Shown in pieces: positions 26,367 through 35,091 of a stretch of 47,396 nucleotides of DNA. The position numbers were made by a program, and so were the translations under genes. Within the stretch, counting starts at the first letter, position 1, and each line of letters starts with the position of its first letter. Source of the DNA: Oscillospiraceae bacterium (GTDB taxonomy: Bacteria > Bacillota > Clostridia > Oscillospirales > Oscillospiraceae); the NCBI GenBank assembly GCA_031260605.1, contig JAISLF010000035.1, forward strand, positions 1-47,396, written 5' to 3'. The notes under the pieces were generated by a model. That model was not told where the DNA came from. It did not search any database and saw only the letters and a list, made by a program, of their open reading frames with translations.

Positions 26367-27599
26367 ATGTTGTTCAGGAAAAATGTTCTTCGAAAGGCTT
26401 TGTCTTTAGTACTATGTCTATGCGTGGTTTTATCCCTGTTGCCCGCAAAATCCGCCGAAGCCGTGCAGCCACTGAATACCGATATTGAACGCAAAAGCAA
26501 TGAGGATTTTTGGTACTATATTATCGACGGCGCTGCTACGATTTGGGGATTGAATACAACTGATACCGATATAAAAATCCCCCGTTATATTGAAGACGGT
26601 GGCGTAAAATATTCTGTAACAGAAATTATTCTTGCTTTTGAAAAATTAACAAGTCTTGACGTTTCAGAGAGTGTAGACCTTGAACGCATAGATTGCATGG
26701 CAAATGAATTAAACACCCTAGATGTGCGAAATTGTAAATCGTTAAAGGAGCTTTTATGCATCAATAATGTGCTAAAAACATTGTATGTCAATGGCTGTGC
26801 AGAATTAACATCATTATACTGCAACTCAAATCTTCTGACCACGCTTGACCTGCGCAATACAAACCTCAACAGCCCGGATGCACAAATCTACTGCAACAAC
26901 AATTTCATTGAATCACTTGACGACATAATTGGCTTGACAGACGTTACCGGAATGTTCACGAACTTCCGGCTGACGTATTACAACCAGCTGGACAGCAAAT
27001 ACCTGCCGCTTCGCAATTTCACGGATATCGGTTGGGATTACATTTATGAAGGAAAAGACAAGTGGTATGTTAAAGAGCTGCTTTTTGCGCTCGACAGATA
27101 TCTCTTCTCCGGAATTTCCGAAACAGAATTTGCGCCGGATGCGCCGATGACCCGCGCTATGCTTGTCACGGTTATGCAGCGCTACGCCGTCGCGCCTAAC
27201 GTTGTGTCAGACAACCGGTTTTCCGATGTTGCCGCCGATGCGTGGTACGCGAACGCGGTTGCTTGGGCGGCTAAAAACCACATTGTCGCAGGCGTGTCGC
27301 CCACGGAGTTTGCCCCAAACGCAAATGTCACACGCGAGCAGTTTGCGGCTATTTTGTACAAGTACGCAAAAGATTATTTGAAAATTGATGTGAGTAAAAC
27401 GGTAGGGTTGAGTAAATTTGTTGATGTCGATGAGATTTCCGATTATGCAATCAATGCAATAAAATGGTGCGTGGCAAACGGCATTATTTCCGGTAAGTGG
27501 GACGACAATTTTGACGATATTATAGATCCGATCGGCAACTCAACTCGCGCTGAGGTGGCAACAATGCTGCACAGGTTTGATGAGCTTGTTAATCCATAA
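26367..27599 (+). CDS. Secreted surface protein with leucine-rich segments and SLH domains
   Basis: A 410-residue protein. The N-terminus is a signal peptide (basic start, hydrophobic core, likely cleavage after SAEA near residue 32). Residues about 95-190 carry leucine-rich repeats of the bacterial type, with repeating LxTLxVxxCxxLxxLxC units. The C-terminal part (about 230-410) is three S-layer homology segments, the last two clear: FSDVAADAWYANAVAWAAKN and FVDVDEISDYAINAIKW. SLH domains hold proteins to pyruvylated wall polymers. A promoter and a terminator flank the gene, so it is monocistronic. Ligand unknown. Confidence 0.85.
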   Translation: MLFRKNVLRKALSLVLCLCVVLSLLPAKSAEAVQPLNTDIERKSNEDFWYYIIDGAATIWGLNTTDTDIKIPRYIEDGGVKYSVTEIILAFEKLTSLDVSESVDLERIDCMANELNTLDVRNCKSLKELLCINNVLKTLYVNGCAELTSLYCNSNLLTTLDLRNTNLNSPDAQIYCNNNFIESLDDIIGLTDVTGMFTNFRLTYYNQLDSKYLPLRNFTDIGWDYIYEGKDKWYVKELLFALDRYLFSGISETEFAPDAPMTRAMLVTVMQRYAVAPNVVSDNRFSDVAADAWYANAVAWAAKNHIVAGVSPTEFAPNANVTREQFAAILYKYAKDYLKIDVSKTVGLSKFVDVDEISDYAINAIKWCVANGIISGKWDDNFDDIIDPIGNSTRAEVATMLHRFDELVNP

Positions 27600-27652
27600 C
27601 CATAAATAAAAGCAGACGGCAAAGTAGTGCGCTGTTGTTTCAAAGTCAAAGC

Positions 27653-27709
27653 CAAAGTCCTTTGTGCGGCATTGTCACACAAAGGACTTTGTTATATCTG
27701 CATTTTTTC
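27653..27709 (+). terminator. Intrinsic terminator after the SLH/LRR gene
   Basis: A 14-bp perfect stem: CAAAGTCCTTTGTG (27653-27666) with CACAAAGGACTTTG (27678-27691). A T-run ATTTTTT follows some 12 bases later, which is farther than usual. Confidence 0.7.
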
Positions 27710-27738
27710 TTGACATATCAGTTCGTTTATGATAAAAT
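27710..27738 (+). promoter_or_regulatory. Promoter of the beta-helix/InlB-repeat protein gene
   Basis: TTGACA (27710-27715), 17-base spacer, TAAAAT (27733-27738). Confidence 0.7.
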
Positions 27739-27828
27739 AACTTGAAAACTTGCAAATTAAAGATAAATATGTTTTCCTGTGTTGTTGCAGTGGATTATAA
27801 CTTATACGAGATTAGGAGCAAAAATATT

Positions 27829-30800
27829 ATGAAGTACACTAAGCGGATTATTACGTTTGTGCTTGTTGCGCTTATGCTGGTTCCGGCTATAGCGCTCATT
27901 CCGGGCTCTGCGACGGTTTTGCGAACCCAAACGGCGACGCTGCCGACTACTACAGTGGATAACCCGATATTTTCCTTTCATCCGACAGACAGTTCGCCTG
28001 ACGCGCACCCTTTCCGTGAATCTGAAATCACGTATAAGGACACGTCATTAATTACGCGCACATTCTATTTTGCAACACAAAATCCCGCCTACTCCTCGGC
28101 ATTAACCGAAAACGTAAGCTTTGAGGGCGATACATATACCTGCGCGGTTATTTACCTCTTAAACGGTGAGTTTTCTGGCACGGGAGTGTTCGCCAAGGCA
28201 AACAGCACGATTTTTATCGACGGCGGAACCTATACTGATACAAATCCCGCCAACTATACCGACCTTTCCGCTGAGAATCTCGCGTTAGTCGGACTTACCG
28301 ACCCGTATGATACGAATGCAACCCCTGTTGTTTTCAAAAAAGCCTCCGACGGCACCGGGATTGAGCGCAATTTGGTAAATAACGGCGGAATGCTGTACTA
28401 TAATCTTATTTTCGACGCGGACGGCAACAGAATGCGTAATGACAGCTCAAGAGGGTATCATTACATTCATATTCCTCAGGGAAACCGTGACTTCTATTTG
28501 AAGCGCTGCATTCTGCAGAATAACGCCTCCGGTGGTTTAGGGACAAACCCCAACCGCGCGATTAATGTTCTCGGGGGCTACGGAGCCGATCCGGCGCAGT
28601 CGCTTAACACGGGTCATATAAATATTGAGGATGTAACGGTCAGAAACTGGATTGTTAACGCGTCGTACGCGGTGCTGTCGCTGAACCAATCCGCCAATTT
28701 GAACCTGCGCAATATTAATGTTTCGGTAAACGCAACGCCGAGCGCCGGCGTTATCAGAATAGAGCACCCGACGGGTCCCAGCACAACCTCAATATACGGC
28801 AAGGATTTGCAGAACGTCAACGTTGTTTTTGACGGAACGCTGAATATCACAAACAGCGGCACAAACGCGGTAATAGAGCCGACGCTGGTGCTTCAGTCAA
28901 ACGCCTACGGCAATGTGACGCTCCCGTCTGATGATTTTAAGTTTGCGGAGTTTCGCGGCAACGGCACTGCTACCGGCACCGCAGAAACCTACGGCAGAGT
29001 CTCAGTTTACAAAACGCTTCCCGCAGCAGCGGCAAACAATGTTATCTTTGACCTGCGTGATAATTCCTGGATTGTGCGCCAGGGCGCGACGCCTGCGACC
29101 GCGCCGACGGTTTCGTCTCAGCTTTCCTACATAAACATTGCCTTGCAGCGTATGGCACAGCCGCTCTCCACCGGCGCAACAGACGCTTCTCAGGGTTATA
29201 ACGGTCGTGCGCTTCGTTCGCAGGCATACATCAAGATTTTGGCGGACGGCGACGGATATTTGCCGGTGTTTACCGCGCCGAGCTTTGCGACGACATTTTC
29301 AGACGGAGCAGTGCCGAATGTGCACATACGTGCAGTGCAGAGCGTCAACACGCTGTTTGGCAGTGCGCTGACCTCAGTTGCCGATATGGTGCCCGTAAGG
29401 GCGGTTTCAAGCACGGCTGTTGCGCCTCCGTTTATTTTGACAGCTCCAAATAGCGGAAATGTGCGGCTCTACGGTATTGACTTTCACGGCGCCGCCGGCA
29501 CGGGAACGCATTATACGCTGCAGGAGACTTTAAGCGGGCGCACAGCGGATTTAGACACGAGCGCAGGCTCTACCGACCCCGTGCAGCCTGTGTTTCAAAA
29601 CGCAACATCTGATAGCTTCGTTTTCTGCCGGTTTACGGGCTTAGTCGATACACTGAAGGTCATTGAGGACACGCAGGACGGCACGCCTCCAACACAGGCG
29701 GGCAGTGCACTACCCAAAGTCAGCGGAAATTATATTGCAACCAAAATTGACGGCAATATCACAGCCGAGGCTGATTCAACCTGGTTCACGGCGCCTAACG
29801 CCGGTCTTTTCGCGCAAACGCCGACAGCGCTGCTCTTTGCAGACGATACTGATTATGTGTGGAGTTCCTCCGCTCCCGGCGTTGCGACGGTTAACACGTC
29901 AACCGGAGTTATTACGCCTGTCGGCTTTGGTACGGTCATAATTACCGTGACTGCGGCAGACGCCTTTAACGAGGGTGAGATTGTAAAACCGTCCGCATTT
30001 ATCACGCTCGAAATTCGTCCTACCGTCACATTTATGACGAATTTCGGCAATAACGCAGTATTTAATAGGCAAACCGTACCGTATACAAATACCGCTTCCG
30101 CGCCGAACACCAATCCGGCAAATGTAGGCTTCGTATTCACGGGCTGGTATACCGATCCGGCCGCAACCGTGCCGTATAACTTCAGCACGGCAGTTACAGA
30201 TGATATTGTGCTGTATGCAGGCTGGTCGCAGGGCGTCTACACGCTGAAATATGACGGCAACGGCGCGGATTCCGGTACTGTCGCGCCGAATGCGCCCGAG
30301 AATCTGAACGCGTATACAACCGTCAAGGGCAACGGTTTTGTTAAAAAGGGTTACACCTTCACAGGGTGGAACACAAAGGCGGACGGCAGCGGAACGGCTG
30401 TTGCGGCGGGCAAGGCAGACTTCACCTCGGCGGTTGAGGGAGATGTGTTCCTCTATGCGCAGTGGGCGGAAAACCCGAAATACACACTGAAATACAGCGG
30501 TAACGGTGCGGAATCCGGCTCTGTTGCAGCAAATGCCCCGGAGTACATCAATGAATTCACAACGGTCAAGGGCAACGGCTTTATTAAGGCGGGCTACACC
30601 TTTACAGGGTGGAACACAAAGGCGGACGGCAGCGGAACGGCTGTCGCGGCAGGCAAAGCAGACTTTACCTCAGCAGTCGCGGGAGATGTGTTCCTTCATG
30701 CGCAGTGGAAAAAGACAACGGGCGGCAGTCCGAACACCGGGGACAGCAACACAATAGCCCTGTGGTCCTGCATCGGCGGCGGTTCAGTATTGGCAGCGCT

Positions 30801-30849
30801 TACACTTGGTATAACAGGTAAGCTACGCAAAAAACGTAATGAAGAATAA
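27829..30849 (+). CDS. Large cell-wall-anchored surface protein with Big2-like and InlB-type repeats
   Basis: About 1006 residues. Signal peptide at the start (MKYTKRIITFVLVALMLVPA), then about 600 residues rich in short strands and Asn/Gly turns that look like a beta-helix. A Big2-like stretch follows (WSSSAPGVATVNTSTGVITP), then three InlB/Flg_new repeats ending in GYTFTGWNTKADGSG-type motifs. The end is a wall-sorting signal: SPNTGD, membrane segment, KLRKKRNEE. The motif is SPNTG instead of LPxTG. I chose the ATG at 27829, directly before the signal peptide and after AGGAG, over an upstream one at 27742. It is likely an adhesin or glycan-binding protein; this is inferred from layout. Confidence 0.82.
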   Translation: MKYTKRIITFVLVALMLVPAIALIPGSATVLRTQTATLPTTTVDNPIFSFHPTDSSPDAHPFRESEITYKDTSLITRTFYFATQNPAYSSALTENVSFEGDTYTCAVIYLLNGEFSGTGVFAKANSTIFIDGGTYTDTNPANYTDLSAENLALVGLTDPYDTNATPVVFKKASDGTGIERNLVNNGGMLYYNLIFDADGNRMRNDSSRGYHYIHIPQGNRDFYLKRCILQNNASGGLGTNPNRAINVLGGYGADPAQSLNTGHINIEDVTVRNWIVNASYAVLSLNQSANLNLRNINVSVNATPSAGVIRIEHPTGPSTTSIYGKDLQNVNVVFDGTLNITNSGTNAVIEPTLVLQSNAYGNVTLPSDDFKFAEFRGNGTATGTAETYGRVSVYKTLPAAAANNVIFDLRDNSWIVRQGATPATAPTVSSQLSYINIALQRMAQPLSTGATDASQGYNGRALRSQAYIKILADGDGYLPVFTAPSFATTFSDGAVPNVHIRAVQSVNTLFGSALTSVADMVPVRAVSSTAVAPPFILTAPNSGNVRLYGIDFHGAAGTGTHYTLQETLSGRTADLDTSAGSTDPVQPVFQNATSDSFVFCRFTGLVDTLKVIEDTQDGTPPTQAGSALPKVSGNYIATKIDGNITAEADSTWFTAPNAGLFAQTPTALLFADDTDYVWSSSAPGVATVNTSTGVITPVGFGTVIITVTAADAFNEGEIVKPSAFITLEIRPTVTFMTNFGNNAVFNRQTVPYTNTASAPNTNPANVGFVFTGWYTDPAATVPYNFSTAVTDDIVLYAGWSQGVYTLKYDGNGADSGTVAPNAPENLNAYTTVKGNGFVKKGYTFTGWNTKADGSGTAVAAGKADFTSAVEGDVFLYAQWAENPKYTLKYSGNGAESGSVAANAPEYINEFTTVKGNGFIKAGYTFTGWNTKADGSGTAVAAGKADFTSAVAGDVFLHAQWKKTTGGSPNTGDSNTIALWSCIGGGSVLAALTLGITGKLRKKRNEE
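30360..30709 (+). repeat. Near-identical coding repeats in the surface protein gene
   Basis: Two copies of about 100 bases (roughly 30360-30470 and 30605-30709) encode the repeat ending GWNTKADGSGTAVAAGKADF and are almost identical at the DNA level. They are candidates for repeat-number change by recombination. Confidence 0.7.
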
Positions 30850-30880
30850 CGGCGGCGCACAAGCGATTTAGCTTACTTAA

Positions 30881-30926
30881 AAACACAGGCTGCGGCGTTA
30901 TTTCGCCGCGAGCCTGTGTTTTTTTG
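30881..30926 (+). terminator. Strong intrinsic terminator
   Basis: AAACACAGGCTGCGGCG pairs with CGCCGCGAGCCTGTGTTT (one bulge), followed by TTTTTTT. Confidence 0.88.
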
Positions 30927-30991
30927 TGAGGGTGCAGTTTTGAGCGGCAGAAAGGCAAACCGGCAGCCCACCCACAAAACCGCCGCAGAAC

Positions 30992-31020
30992 TTGACTTCT
31001 CAAACCGATTGTGTTAACAT
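30992..31020 (+). promoter_or_regulatory. Promoter of the iorAB-ligase operon
   Basis: TTGACT (30992-30997), 17-base spacer, TAACAT (31015-31020). The leader up to 31116 holds the palindrome TTGCCGGCAA and a small hairpin TTGCG/CGCAA, neither of known use. Confidence 0.6.
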
Positions 31021-31115
31021 AACAAGGTGATTTGTTGTTTGCCGGCAAGCAGTTGCGGAACCTGCGCAATAATCACACAGCTGAAACTATATGAAAAGCT
31101 AATTACGAGGTCGCT

Positions 31116-32909
31116 ATGCCGATAAGATTGTTGATGGGAAACGAAGCTATTGCGCTCGGCGCACTCGCAGCGGGCGTTTCCGTCGCGGCAGGATACCCGG
31201 GAACACCCAGTACAGAGGTTCTCGAAACCATTGCAAAGGAGCTTGACAGGCACGCCAAAACCGGTATTTACGTCGAGTGGTCTGTAAATGAAAAGGCAGC
31301 GCTTGAGGTTGCCGCCGGCGCGAGCTACACGGGCGCGCGAACGCTTGTTACAATGAAGCAGGTCGGGCTGAATGTCGCGTCTGACCCGCTGATGTCGCTG
31401 GCGTATATCGGCGTAAAGGGTGGAATGGTCGTTCTCGTTGCCGACGACCCGGGACCGATTTCCTCCCAGACAGAGCAGGATACCAGAACGTTCGCAAAGT
31501 ACTCAAAGCTGCCGTGCTTTGACCCCTCCTCGCCTGAAGAGGCGTACCAGATGATTCAGGACGCGTTCGAGCTGTCAGAAGAATTGCGCACGCCGGTGCT
31601 GTTTCGCCCGACGACGCGGCTTTGCCACGCGACAGCGCCGATTGACGTGCAGGACGTTTGGAAAACGGTTAATCCGGAGGGTTTTATTAAGGACCCGAAA
31701 TGGGTCATATTCCCGCGCCTTTCCGTCAAGGCTCACGCGGAGCTTGAGGTTCGTAACCGTGCGCTGTCAAAGCAGCTTTCGGACTATAAATTCAACTCGG
31801 TTGAGGGCAGAAGCGAAGCCTTTGGTATCGCGACGGGCGGCGTGTGCTATGCGTATGTGAAGGAGGCGCTGAAGAGGCTCGGCGCAGAGTGGGTAAGGGT
31901 GCTGAAAATCGCGACGCCGTTCCCGTTCCCGCAGCCCCTTGCGCTGGATTTCATTGATTCCGTGGAGCGCGTGTTCGTTGTTGAGGAGTTAGACCCCGTG
32001 ATTGAGCGCGAGCTTTTGTATCTCGCGGGATCGTCCGGGCGCACGCTTGATATTTGCGGCAAGGAAATCACGGAAAACCTGCCCGCGTCGGGAGAATACA
32101 CCGTCGAAATGCTCACGGAAAAAATCGCGGCATATCTGGGTCTGCCGTATGAGGTCCCGCAAGCGCCCATATTGCCGCCGCTTCCCGTGCGTCCGCCTGT
32201 GCTGTGCGCCGGCTGTCCGCACCGCGCGTCGTTCTACGCAGTAAAGAAAGCTATGAGCGGTAAAAAGTCCGTTTTTTGCGGCGACATCGGTTGCTACACG
32301 CTGGGTAACGCGCTACCACTTGATATGGTGGATACCTGCCTGTGTATGGGGGCGGGCATTACAATCGCGCAGGGAATCGCGCGCGCGCAAGCCGACACTA
32401 CGGCGTTTGCGTTCGTCGGCGATAGCACCTTTTTTGCCAGCGGGATTACGGGTATAATCAACGCCGTTTACAATAAAAACGACATTGTTCTTATCGTACT
32501 CGACAACCGCATTACAGCAATGACAGGCGGGCAGACGCACCCGGGAATCGGCAAAACGCTGATGAATCAGCCGACCGCCGCACTGAATATTCCCGCTATT
32601 TTGCGCTCTGTCGGCATTGAGCCGCGTGTTGTGAATCCGCTGAACCTCGGTGAGGCAATCGCTGCCGTGAAAGCAGCAGCTGCCGAGAGCGGTGTTCGCG
32701 CCGTTGTGTTTGAGTACCCTTGCGTGAATGTGGAAAAGCCGTCGGGTACGGTGTCCGTCAACACCGATAAATGCACGGGCTGCGGTCTGTGCCGCCGCGA
32801 AATCGGCTGCCCGGCGCTTAAAATCGGCGAAAAAGCCGAGATTGACGGGAGCCTGTGCACAGGATGTTCCCTGTGTGCGCAGGTTTGCCCGTTTGACGCG
32901 ATAAATTAG
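31116..32909 (+). CDS. iorA: Indolepyruvate ferredoxin oxidoreductase, alpha subunit
   Basis: A 597-residue subunit. It starts with the pyrimidine-binding domain (GNEAIALGALAAGVSVAAGYPGTPST), continues with the TPP-binding domain (GDIGCYTLG, MGAG, VGDSTFFASGITG, VLDNRITAMTGGQ), and ends in two [4Fe-4S] motifs, CTGCGLCRREIGCP and CTGCSLCAQVCP. IOR oxidises aryl pyruvates (from Trp, Phe, Tyr) to arylacetyl-CoA and passes electrons to ferredoxin in the cytoplasm. The partner subunit is encoded 45 bases downstream. Confidence 0.93.
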   Translation: MPIRLLMGNEAIALGALAAGVSVAAGYPGTPSTEVLETIAKELDRHAKTGIYVEWSVNEKAALEVAAGASYTGARTLVTMKQVGLNVASDPLMSLAYIGVKGGMVVLVADDPGPISSQTEQDTRTFAKYSKLPCFDPSSPEEAYQMIQDAFELSEELRTPVLFRPTTRLCHATAPIDVQDVWKTVNPEGFIKDPKWVIFPRLSVKAHAELEVRNRALSKQLSDYKFNSVEGRSEAFGIATGGVCYAYVKEALKRLGAEWVRVLKIATPFPFPQPLALDFIDSVERVFVVEELDPVIERELLYLAGSSGRTLDICGKEITENLPASGEYTVEMLTEKIAAYLGLPYEVPQAPILPPLPVRPPVLCAGCPHRASFYAVKKAMSGKKSVFCGDIGCYTLGNALPLDMVDTCLCMGAGITIAQGIARAQADTTAFAFVGDSTFFASGITGIINAVYNKNDIVLIVLDNRITAMTGGQTHPGIGKTLMNQPTAALNIPAILRSVGIEPRVVNPLNLGEAIAAVKAAAAESGVRAVVFEYPCVNVEKPSGTVSVNTDKCTGCGLCRREIGCPALKIGEKAEIDGSLCTGCSLCAQVCPFDAIN

Positions 32910-32954
32910 AGACATATAACCCCTTGTTAACAGGGGCAGACAGGCGGTGTAATT

Positions 32955-33416
32955 TTGAATATACTAATCTGCGGAATCGGCGGTCAGGGTGTAGTTTACG
33001 CGTCAAAGCTGCTGGCAAACCGGGCGCTGCAGCGCGGCGAAACGGTTCACACAGCCGAAACAATCGGAATGGCGCAGCGCGGCGGCTCAGTTGTGTCGCA
33101 CGTCAGAATCGGCGACGATTGCTACTCGCCGCTCATTCCCGCCGGCGGAGCTGACATAATAATCGGGTTGGAGCCTGCCGAAACCGTGCGGAATATAGGC
33201 TACTTAAAGCCGGGCGGCATAGTCGCTGTTTCCACGCGGGGAGTCGCGCCGACGACGGGCGGCGATTACGCCCCAGAGGCTATGCTCGCGTATCTGGGCA
33301 GCTTGAATATAAACCTGATTGCAGTTGACGCGGAGCAGGTTTTTCGCCGTGACGGCAGCTATCGCAACCTCAACGTAGAAATGGTCAATGCCGTAGAGCA
33401 TTTGACCTTGAAATAA
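32955..33416 (+). CDS. iorB: Indolepyruvate ferredoxin oxidoreductase, beta subunit (short)
   Basis: A 153-residue gamma-type POR/IOR domain: GIGGQGVVYASKLLANRAL, ETIGMAQRGGSVVSHVR, LEPAETVRNIGYLKPGG. The start is TTG at 32955 with only a weak ribosome site. The family usually runs to about 190 residues with a helical tail after the LNVVMLGA-type strand; here that strand reads LNVEMVNAVEHLTLK and stops. It is either a natural short form or a 3'-truncated gene. No frameshifted tail is obvious downstream. It works with IorA. Confidence 0.85.
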   Translation: MNILICGIGGQGVVYASKLLANRALQRGETVHTAETIGMAQRGGSVVSHVRIGDDCYSPLIPAGGADIIIGLEPAETVRNIGYLKPGGIVAVSTRGVAPTTGGDYAPEAMLAYLGSLNINLIAVDAEQVFRRDGSYRNLNVEMVNAVEHLTLK

Positions 33417-33443
33417 TAAATAGAAATACCGGAGACATCACCG

Positions 33444-34679
33444 ATGCAGCTCAACAAAACACAGACCGACACGCTCCGCAGTCTGCTTACCCGCTTAAAC
33501 AGCTTTGAAAACGGCTTTTACAAGGCAAAGCTGGGCGGCGCAAACCTCGGCGAAAGTGACCCGCAGGCGGATTTTGAGGCTTTGCCCTTTACCTCCAAGG
33601 AGGAGCTGCGCGACGCGTATCCGCTCGGCATTGCCGCCGTTCCTGAGGAGGAAATTGTGCGTATCCACTCGTCAAGCGGCACAACAGGTATGCCGATTAT
33701 CATTCCCTACACGCAGCAGGACGTGGATGACTGGGCGGTTATGTTCAAGCGCTGCTATGAGATGGCGGGCATTACAAACCTCGACCGAATTCAGGTTACT
33801 CCGGGCTATGGTCTGTGGACGGCGGGTATTGGGTTCCAGCTGGGCGCAGAGCTTCTCGGCGCTATGGTTATTCCGATGGGACCGGGAAACACCGAAAAGC
33901 AGCTGAAAATGATGGCTGATATGAAATCCACTGTACTCACCTCAACGTCCTCGTTCGCGCTTTTACTCGCCGAAGAGATTGAAAAGCGCGGAATCAAGGA
34001 CAAAATTTACCTCAAAAAGGGCGTAATCGGCAGCGAGCGCTGGGGCGAAAAAATGCGGAAGCGCATTGCAAACGAGCTTGGCGTGAAGTTGTACGACATC
34101 TACGGCTTAACGGAGATTTACGGGCCCGGAATCGGAATGTCCTGCGAGTACGAGTGCGGAATGCATTGCTGGGACGACTATTTGTACTTTGAGATTATCG
34201 ACCCGAAAACCGGCAAAAATCTGCCGGACGGCGAGTTCGGCGAGCTGGTTATCACAACGCTGCGCAAGGAGGGCGCTCCGCTTATACGCTACCGCACGCA
34301 CGACCTGACGCGCATTATACCCGGCAAGTGCGAATGCGGAAGCCCGTATCCGCGCATTGACACGCTTATCGGACGCACGGACGATATGGTTAAGGTCAAG
34401 GGCGTGAACATCTACCCGGGACAGCTGGAGGACGTTCTGCGCGATATTCAGGGCGTTTCGAGCGAGTACCAGGTTATGATTGACCACCTGAACGGCAAAG
34501 ATATTTTGACGCTGTTTTTTGAAACTGAGCTTGGCTACAGCAAGCACGACGTGGAAAGCGCGGTGAAGAACGCGATAAAAAGCCAAATCGGTTTGACCGT
34601 TGTGCCGATGAGCGTCGCCATCGGAGAGCTGCCGCGCAGCGAGAAAAAGACAGCCCGCGTGTTTGATAACAGATACTAA
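33444..34679 (+). CDS. paaK: Phenylacetate-CoA ligase family protein
   Basis: A 411-residue AMP-forming ligase. The ATP-binding motif is SSGTTGMPIIIPYT, followed by the DIYGLTEIYGPG and YRTHDLTRI blocks of PaaK, and IGRTDDMVKVKGVNIYP near residue 310. CCGGAGAC precedes the ATG. Behind iorAB, it may interconvert arylacetates and arylacetyl-CoA, either activating imported arylacetate or running in reverse to gain energy from the IOR product. The direction is inferred. Confidence 0.88.
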   Translation: MQLNKTQTDTLRSLLTRLNSFENGFYKAKLGGANLGESDPQADFEALPFTSKEELRDAYPLGIAAVPEEEIVRIHSSSGTTGMPIIIPYTQQDVDDWAVMFKRCYEMAGITNLDRIQVTPGYGLWTAGIGFQLGAELLGAMVIPMGPGNTEKQLKMMADMKSTVLTSTSSFALLLAEEIEKRGIKDKIYLKKGVIGSERWGEKMRKRIANELGVKLYDIYGLTEIYGPGIGMSCEYECGMHCWDDYLYFEIIDPKTGKNLPDGEFGELVITTLRKEGAPLIRYRTHDLTRIIPGKCECGSPYPRIDTLIGRTDDMVKVKGVNIYPGQLEDVLRDIQGVSSEYQVMIDHLNGKDILTLFFETELGYSKHDVESAVKNAIKSQIGLTVVPMSVAIGELPRSEKKTARVFDNRY

Positions 34680-34684
34680 AATAG

Positions 34685-34720
34685 AAAACGCCCCGCAGCG
34701 CAAGCTTCGGGGCGTTTTTT
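34685..34720 (+). terminator. Intrinsic terminator, probably bidirectional
   Basis: AACGCCCCG (34687-34695) pairs with CGGGGCGTT, followed by TTTTTT and preceded by AAAA, between converging genes. Confidence 0.85.
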
Positions 34721-34757
34721 ATGAGCGGACTGTGATACAGCTGCTGTGCGGCAGTGA

Positions 34758-35039
34758 TTATTCTTCCTCCGTAAGATATTCGGCTATGTATTTACGGGCT
34801 TCCTCTAAAGATACAAACTCTGTGAATTTTGGCCAGCCGTCAGCATTGTTATGGGAATACGTTAAATGTACAGCGGCAAAATTGCCGTCAGCAAGCGAAA
34901 ACAAAACATCGTCCTGCGCGTGTCGCCTCTCAAGCGGCTGAAGAATGCGGTTATAGAGCGGATGCTTGTGCGTTATCTCCGCATTGGCTTCTTCCAAAAA
35001 GTATGGCTTTTTATCGTCGGAAATAATGTCCCAATCCAT
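34758..35039 (-). CDS. Small acidic protein of unknown function
   Basis: A 93-residue protein, starting MDWDIISDDKKPYFLEEANA and ending EEARKYIAEYLTEEE. AAGGCGG precedes the ATG on the minus strand. I do not recognise the family. The aromatic/acidic pattern and the absence of a signal peptide suggest a cytoplasmic alpha/beta protein. It follows the beta-helix lipoprotein gene at 53 bases and may share its transcript. Confidence 0.6.
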   Translation of the reverse strand: MDWDIISDDKKPYFLEEANAEITHKHPLYNRILQPLERRHAQDDVLFSLADGNFAAVHLTYSHNNADGWPKFTEFVSLEEARKYIAEYLTEEE

Positions 35040-35091
35040 AGAAACCGCCTTGATTTATTTAATGGTTAAAGTATAGCATTTTTTGTCCGGA

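Noticed and set aside
30998..31006. TCTCAAACC in the iorA promoter, close to the two-component repeat
   Set aside because: It is a single copy without an 11-bp partner and lies in the promoter spacer, so chance is the better explanation.
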